8,720 bases of DNA from the NCBI GenBank assembly GCA_003244035.1, contig QHBV01000047.1, forward strand, positions 5,828 to 14,547, given 5' to 3'. A program made the translations under genes and the position numbers. This DNA is from Solirubrobacterales bacterium (GTDB lineage Bacteria > Actinomycetota > Thermoleophilia > Solirubrobacterales > Solirubrobacteraceae). Positions 5,827 to 8,720 of this stretch are shown piece by piece (within the stretch, counting starts at the first letter, position 1; every line of letters begins with the position of its first letter). Under the pieces are notes generated by a model. The model saw nothing but the letters and a program-made list of their open reading frames with translations, had not been told where the DNA came from and made no database searches.

Positions 5827-5925
5827 ATGGTGGCGCTCGCGTTCGTCCTGGCAGCCTTCACCGCGGCGCTGGTGGGCCTCGTCTCAGTCGCGATGACCGA
5901 GCGCGACGTCCCATGCGGGCGCTAG
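5827..5925 (+). CDS. Possible 32-residue single-pass membrane micropeptide
   Basis: ATG GTG at 5827 opens a short frame ending in TAG. Residues 2-22 are almost all Ala, Val, Leu, Phe and Gly, followed by a charged end TERDVPCGR: the look of one transmembrane helix with a short polar tail. There is no clear Shine-Dalgarno, it starts 27 bases after the nucleotidyltransferase stop, and chance frames of this size are common in GC-rich DNA. It might be the start of a decayed larger membrane protein, since further hydrophobic residues follow in the same frame after stops. Function unknown. Confidence 0.2.
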   Translation: MVALAFVLAAFTAALVGLVSVAMTERDVPCGR

Positions 5926-6245
5926 GCCTGAGCCGGACTGGGTACCTGATCAGCATGCCGCCGAGCAGGCCAACCCGATACGAGCACGACGGCAGCAGCC
6001 AGCGGCGTGAACGTCCTCGTCGGCTTCTTCTATCTGGCTCTCGTGCGCCGGCTCACTGGGGATCGTGTTCCTGCTGACCACTCTGCACCCGCTCACCCGC
6101 CTATGTCGGGCCACGGACGCCGCGGCGGTAGTCCGGTAAGGCGTTCGCCGGACGCACGGCCATCGATGATCTCTCGCTCACGCTGCGGCTGCGCGATTAG
6201 TTTCCAGCCGGCGGCAGGTCTCAAGGCATGTAAAACCACAAACCC

Positions 6246-6251
6246 AGGAGG
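6246..6251 (+). promoter_or_regulatory. Strong Shine-Dalgarno of the VOC gene
   Basis: AGGAGG lies six bases before the ATG at 6258, a complete anti-16S match. It is the only consensus ribosome-binding site in the window and fixes this start. The other plus-strand gene appears leaderless. Confidence 0.9.
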
Positions 6252-6257
6252 TGCAGC

Positions 6258-6647
6258 ATGAGTACCACGGCAACCCGGATCCGCCAGATCAGCCTGGTGT
6301 GCGTTCCGACGCTTGACCAGGATCGCGCGATCGAGTTCTATGAGTCGGTCGGCTTCGAGAAGCGCACCGACACGCGGTTCGGGGACAAGTATCGCTGGGT
6401 GGAGGTCTACCCGCCCGAGGGGGCGACCGGGATCGCGCTGGCGCCGCCGCCATCGGGGCAGGAGGTCGAGCCCACGCAGACCGGCATCACATTGACCACC
6501 GACGACATCGATGCCACCCATGCCGAGCTGAAGTCTCGCGGGGTGGACGTCGACGCCGAGGTGTCACGGATGGGCGACCCGGTGCCGCCGATGTTCTGGT
6601 TCCGGGATCCCACCGGGCACTCGCTGATGGTGGTCGAGCAGCGCTGA
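6258..6647 (+). CDS. VOC-superfamily (glyoxalase/bleomycin-resistance fold) protein
   Basis: A 129-residue single-module VOC protein, the usual length for this superfamily. The first beta-alpha-beta unit reads IRQISLVCVPTLDQDRAIEFYESVGFEKR (9-37), then WVEVYPPEG (53-61) and GIALAPP (64-70). The second unit reads GITLTTDDIDATHAELKSRGVDV (82-104) and ends FWFRDPTGHSLMVVE (113-127). Glu127 sits at the usual C-terminal metal-ligand position. The N-terminal strand has Gln/Ser where glyoxalase-type enzymes normally carry a His ligand, so metal use is uncertain. Members include glyoxalases, dioxygenases and resistance proteins, and the substrate cannot be named from this sequence. It seems to be a single-gene unit with its own strong Shine-Dalgarno, ended by the hairpin cluster that follows. 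Confidence 0.9.
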   Translation: MSTTATRIRQISLVCVPTLDQDRAIEFYESVGFEKRTDTRFGDKYRWVEVYPPEGATGIALAPPPSGQEVEPTQTGITLTTDDIDATHAELKSRGVDVDAEVSRMGDPVPPMFWFRDPTGHSLMVVEQR

Positions 6648-6648
6648 G

Positions 6649-6662
6649 CGGGGCGTCCCCCG
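6649..6662 (+). terminator. Small G/C hairpin just after the VOC stop codon
   Basis: CGGGG (6649-6653) pairs with CCCCG (6658-6662) around a CGTC loop, followed only by TTAGG. It begins two bases after the stop. Without a U-tract it is a weak terminator candidate, probably acting together with the larger stems that follow. Confidence 0.4.
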
Positions 6663-6666
6663 TTAG

Positions 6667-6694
6667 GACCCGACTTCGCGGATCTGGTCGGGTC
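6667..6694. terminator. 8-bp hairpin between convergent genes, alternative to the larger one
   Basis: GACCCGAC (6667-6674) and GTCGGGTC (6687-6694) are perfect inverted repeats around a 12-base loop. Its right arm (6690-6694) could instead pair with 6746-6750, extending the neighbouring 14-bp stem, so the two structures compete. Confidence 0.5.
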
Positions 6695-6743
6695 GCACCG
6701 AGCCGAGCTCAGGCGTGTCGCCGCCGGAGGCTCGGCTCGGTGC
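6695..6743. terminator. 14-bp perfect inverted repeat, probable bidirectional terminator
   Basis: GCACCGAGCCGAGC (6695-6708) and GCTCGGCTCGGTGC (6730-6743) pair perfectly. The 21-base loop contains a small GGCG/CGCC stem. Five more pairs (6690-6694 with 6746-6750) form past a 2-base bulge. Lying between the tail-to-tail ends of the VOC gene (plus) and the NAD-binding gene (minus), it can act on both transcripts. There is no U-run on either strand, typical of high-GC actinobacterial terminators. Confidence 0.7.
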
Positions 6744-6762
6744 ACGACCCCGACGACGGCGT

Positions 6763-7701
6763 TCACGCGGCGGCCTCCGTCACGAAGTGGCGGTGCAGCT
6801 CGTTGGCGTAGGAGCGGCCCACGGAGGTCCTATGCTCGTCCAGCCACTGGCCGAACGCGATCCGCCCCCGCGGCGGGGCGTGCGATACAAGCAGACCGGC
6901 CATCAGGCCACTGATCTCCTCCGCGGTGAGCACGACGTCGCCAACGAGCAGGCCGAGCGCACTTGCGGCAACCGCCATCAGCCCAGGCGGGAGATGAATG
7001 ATCGGCGAGCGCGTGCCTACCGCATCGCGGATCAGAGCGACGAGGTCGCAGAAGGCCATCGTCTCGGGTCCGGCAGCGTCGATCACCACGTCGCCGACTG
7101 ACCGGGCCGCGTCGAGACAGATCCGCGCCACGTCGTCAACATGCACCGGTTGCACGGGATAGGTGCCGTTCCCGGGCAACGCGAAGGCCGGCATCCGGCG
7201 CAGGATCCAGGCGATGTTGTTGGCGAGAACGTCACGCTCGCCGCCGAAGATCCAAGTGGGCCTGACGATCGAGTAGCGCACACCGGACTGAGCCAGCGCG
7301 AACTCGACCAGCGCTTTGCCGCGGAAGTACGGAAGGCGGGACTCGATCGAGGGGTTGGCGATGCTGACATGCACGATGCGCTTCACGCCGGCGCTCCTAG
7401 CGGCGAAGAACAGCATGCGCGAGCTCTCGATCGCGTTGGCGAAGCTCGTCTGCCTGTGATCGAAGCGGACCCAGAAGGTGTTGTAGAGCGTGTCCACGCC
7501 CTCGAGGCTGCGCGTGAGCGCCGCGGGATCGTCGAACCTGTACGCGAAGGTCTCAACGCTCGCATGCAGTCGGTGCACCCGCTCGGGGTGAAACGTCAGC
7601 GTGCGCACACCGCGTCCGGACTCCAGCAGCCGCTCGGCGATGTGGCTCCCGGTGTAGCTGAACGCTCCGGTGACCAGATCGATAGACCTCTCGCCACTCA
7701 T
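6763..7701 (-). CDS. NAD(P)-binding NmrA/atypical SDR-like protein
   Basis: The 312-residue protein begins SIDLVTGAFSYTGSHIAERLL (6-26), a Rossmann glycine motif of the TGxxxxTG kind found in extended or atypical SDRs. A DDP motif (57-59) and HVSIANP (111-117) follow. YFRGK (125-129) fits the catalytic YxxxK, then comes VRYSIVRPTWIFGG (141-154), typical after the active site, and VQPVHVDDVARICLDA (183-198), typical of NAD-dependent epimerase/dehydratase and NmrA-like proteins. Residues 235-275 are hydrophobic and might touch a membrane or bind a nonpolar ligand. Reductase, epimerase and redox-sensing roles all remain possible. The start is the ATG overlapping the tetR stop (ATGA). The frame is open far upstream (to about 8559), but that part is a shadow of tetR and mazF. 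It is the second gene of the tetR operon and may be its regulated effector. Confidence 0.88.
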   Translation of the reverse strand: MSGERSIDLVTGAFSYTGSHIAERLLESGRGVRTLTFHPERVHRLHASVETFAYRFDDPAALTRSLEGVDTLYNTFWVRFDHRQTSFANAIESSRMLFFAARSAGVKRIVHVSIANPSIESRLPYFRGKALVEFALAQSGVRYSIVRPTWIFGGERDVLANNIAWILRRMPAFALPGNGTYPVQPVHVDDVARICLDAARSVGDVVIDAAGPETMAFCDLVALIRDAVGTRSPIIHLPPGLMAVAASALGLLVGDVVLTAEEISGLMAGLLVSHAPPRGRIAFGQWLDEHRTSVGRSYANELHRHFVTEAAA

Positions 7702-8342
7702 CGCAGCTCGGCTGGTTGCGTGGGCAAGGCCGCGTCTACGAGCGCGGCGAGACGCGTGGCAAGGTCGAGCAGCGACTCCGCGCGCGAGCCGTCGCGCTGC
7801 AGGTGGCTGAGCATGTCCAGGCCGAAATAGAGCGAGACCAGCCCGAACGCCAAATCCCGCGGAGAAGCCAGCGATTGCAGGGTTGTGGGAGCGAGCAACT
7901 GCTCGAGCTTGCGCTCGACCATCTCGATCCACGGCTCGATCCTGACGGCCACTTCGCTCCCCAGCCCGGCGTCGGCCACTCCCCCGCTCACCATCTCCCC
8001 GAGCACCGTGATGTACCCGCGTTCGAGGTCGTCGGCATAGATCGTGCGGGCCAGGCGCGCCAGCTCCGGAGCGCTCCGGGCCCGCTCGAACGCCGGTCGG
8101 TACATCTTCATCCGGCGCTCGCTGATCAGATCGAGCACGGCGAGCAGCAGATTTCGCACACTGCCGAAGTGGTAGAAGATCAGCGCCTGGTTGAAGCCCC
8201 CCTCCCTTGCGATCGCTCGCGCGCTCGTCCCGGCAAACCCCTTCGCCTTCAGAGCCTGCAAGGCGGCCTCGACGATCTGCAGCTTCGTGCCGATCGGTTC
8301 GGCTGCTGTGGTCTGCCTGGCGTCCGGGGCTCGCGGCTCCAT
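7698..8342 (-). CDS. TetR/AcrR-family transcriptional regulator
   Basis: A 214-residue one-component repressor. The N-terminal DNA-binding domain spans about residues 18-66: IVEAALQALKAKGFAGTSARAIAREGG with recognition helix GFNQALIFYHFGSVRNLLLAVLD, the standard TetR_N pattern ending in YHF. The C-terminal ligand/dimer domain (about 75-205) is helical with no recognisable ligand signature. The ATG sits six bases behind a TAAACT -10 box and has no Shine-Dalgarno, so the message is probably leaderless. A near-perfect palindrome overlaps this promoter, pointing to autorepression. Its stop overlaps the ATG of the NAD(P)-binding protein, so both are likely made together and a small molecule related to that enzyme may be the inducer. 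The mazF gene upstream on the same strand is separated by 53 bases. Confidence 0.93.
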   Translation of the reverse strand: MEPRAPDARQTTAAEPIGTKLQIVEAALQALKAKGFAGTSARAIAREGGFNQALIFYHFGSVRNLLLAVLDLISERRMKMYRPAFERARSAPELARLARTIYADDLERGYITVLGEMVSGGVADAGLGSEVAVRIEPWIEMVERKLEQLLAPTTLQSLASPRDLAFGLVSLYFGLDMLSHLQRDGSRAESLLDLATRLAALVDAALPTQPAELR

Positions 8343-8348
8343 GCCCCG

Positions 8349-8379
8349 AGTTTAGCACTCGCTCAAAGCGACTGCTCAA
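8349..8379 (-). promoter_or_regulatory. tetR promoter with overlapping TetR-type operator palindrome
   Basis: Minus strand: extended -10 TGC-TAAACT (hexamer 8354-8349) and possible -35 TTGAGC (8379-8374), 19 bases apart, which is long. Arms AGCACTCGCT (8354-8363) and AGCGACTGCT (8367-8376) flank CAA and differ at one symmetric position. Including flanks, 11 of 13 positions per arm (8351-8379) are symmetric. Size, symmetry and location between -35 and -10 fit autoregulatory TetR operators. The -10 ends six bases before the ATG. Confidence 0.65.
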
Positions 8380-8395
8380 TAGCCGCCCGCGACGG

Positions 8396-8713
8396 TCAGG
8401 CGATCGAGCAGGCCGTAGCCACGACGAGAGCCGCGCAGACCTCCTGCATCCGCCGGGGCGAGAGCTGCGTGATCCTGGTGGTGCACAACGCCGAGCGGAT
8501 CGTCGCGAGGTTGTCGAGCGTGAGACAGCACGACGACGGCATGCCATCCGCGCGACCAAGAGCCACCTCGGTCGGAATCCCGCGTATGGTTCGCGTCGCG
8601 GGCACCGCGAGCACTTGGATCAAGACCGGAAGCGCTTCGTTGCGGGTCAGGATCAAGAACGGCCGTCGCCCGGCGCGAGGGTGCTCGTACCACCAGATTT
8701 CGCCACGTTGCAC
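8396..8713 (-). CDS. MazF/PemK-family endoribonuclease toxin
   Basis: A 105-residue protein of the MazF/PemK/CcdB-like fold. MQRGEIWWYEHPRAGRRPFLILTRNE (1-26) gives the family start with the RRP turn. VLAVPATRTIRGIPTEVAL (34-52) aligns with the active-site region of MazF toxins, and CLTLDNLATI (63-72) and ITQLSPRRMQEVCAAL (81-96) give the C-terminal strand and helix. Such proteins cleave mRNA or tRNA at short motifs and are held inactive by a small antitoxin usually encoded just upstream. The start is GTG, and only seven bases (TAAGACC) precede it in the window, so the antitoxin is not visible. TAA at the edge could be its stop codon, but the frame cannot be known. The protein is full length with the expected residues, so it looks intact. 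Gene symbol withheld because the partner type is unknown. Confidence 0.88.
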   Translation of the reverse strand: MQRGEIWWYEHPRAGRRPFLILTRNEALPVLIQVLAVPATRTIRGIPTEVALGRADGMPSSCCLTLDNLATIRSALCTTRITQLSPRRMQEVCAALVVATACSIA

Positions 8714-8720
8714 GGTCTTA

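Larger units (their letters stand above)
5801..6257. other. 457-bp gap with no convincing gene
   Basis: No reading frame here looks like a known protein. It opens with a perfect 12-bp palindrome, GCGGCCGGCCGC (5802-5813), right after the nucleotidyltransferase stop. Hydrophobic stretches occur in different frames: a 32-codon ORF at 5827-5925, VNVLVGFFYLALV from 6007 in the same frame but beyond stops, and GIVFLLTTLHPLT near 6059-6097 in another frame. This pattern could be a decayed small membrane-protein gene, or chance in GC-rich DNA. The last 90 bases are less GC-rich (for example GTAAAACCACAAACC) and probably hold the VOC gene promoter, although no convincing -35/-10 pair was found. Confidence 0.5.

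Noticed and set aside
6763..8559. Single 598-codon protein covering the NAD-binding gene and beyond
   Set aside because: The part above 7701 is an out-of-frame reading of tetR and mazF. The Rossmann start and the ATGA overlap place the true start at 7701.
1..8720. CRISPR array, insertion sequence, prophage or defence island
   Set aside because: No regularly spaced direct repeats, transposase, integrase or phage structural genes were found. Only the single MazF-type toxin hints at accessory content.

Overview
This is a high-GC bacterial window with strongly GC-ending codons, GTG and TTG starts, actinobacterial-type -10 hexamers placed directly in front of start codons (leaderless genes), and a pyrR-led pyrimidine operon. 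It reads as chromosomal DNA of an Actinomycetota species. A deep-branching soil lineage such as Thermoleophilia is my inference and is not shown by the sequence.

Left two thirds, minus strand (about 4930 down to 1): a tRNA-Arg(CCG) gene is followed by rnz (RNase Z, tRNA 3'-end maturation) and then the de novo pyrimidine genes pyrR, pyrB, pyrC and carA. The four pyr genes are packed with overlaps (pyrR/pyrB share ATGA, pyrB/pyrC share TGATG, pyrC/carA abut as TAGATG), so they should be translated as one coupled operon. carA runs off the left edge. The 44-nt rnz-pyrR gap holds a good match to the PyrR-binding RNA hairpin. Its lower stem includes the Shine-Dalgarno of the TTG-started pyrR, and an extended -10 promoter lies just upstream in the end of rnz. 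This predicts UMP/UTP-dependent translational repression by PyrR of its own operon. PyrR itself carries an odd 42-residue insertion made of three degenerate 14-residue tandem repeats.

Middle, plus strand (about 4930-6650): a divergent intergenic region with a 9-bp inverted repeat precedes a leaderless nucleotidyltransferase gene of unknown substrate. A poorly coding 457-nt gap with only a possible 32-codon hydrophobic micro-ORF follows, then a VOC/glyoxalase-fold gene with a strong Shine-Dalgarno. A dense hairpin cluster (6649-6750) separates this gene from the converging genes on the right.

Right part, minus strand (about 8720 down to 6763): a MazF-family toxin gene lies at the window edge, its antitoxin presumably just outside. 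It is followed by a TetR regulator and an NAD(P)-binding NmrA/SDR-like protein that overlap by ATGA. A TetR-type palindrome sits between the -35 and -10 elements of tetR, suggesting autoregulation of this two-gene operon.

I do not see a clearly new multi-gene system. The most unusual items are the repeat-expanded PyrR, the compact PyrR RNA switch in front of it, and the unassigned structures around the tRNA/nucleotidyltransferase intergenic region.
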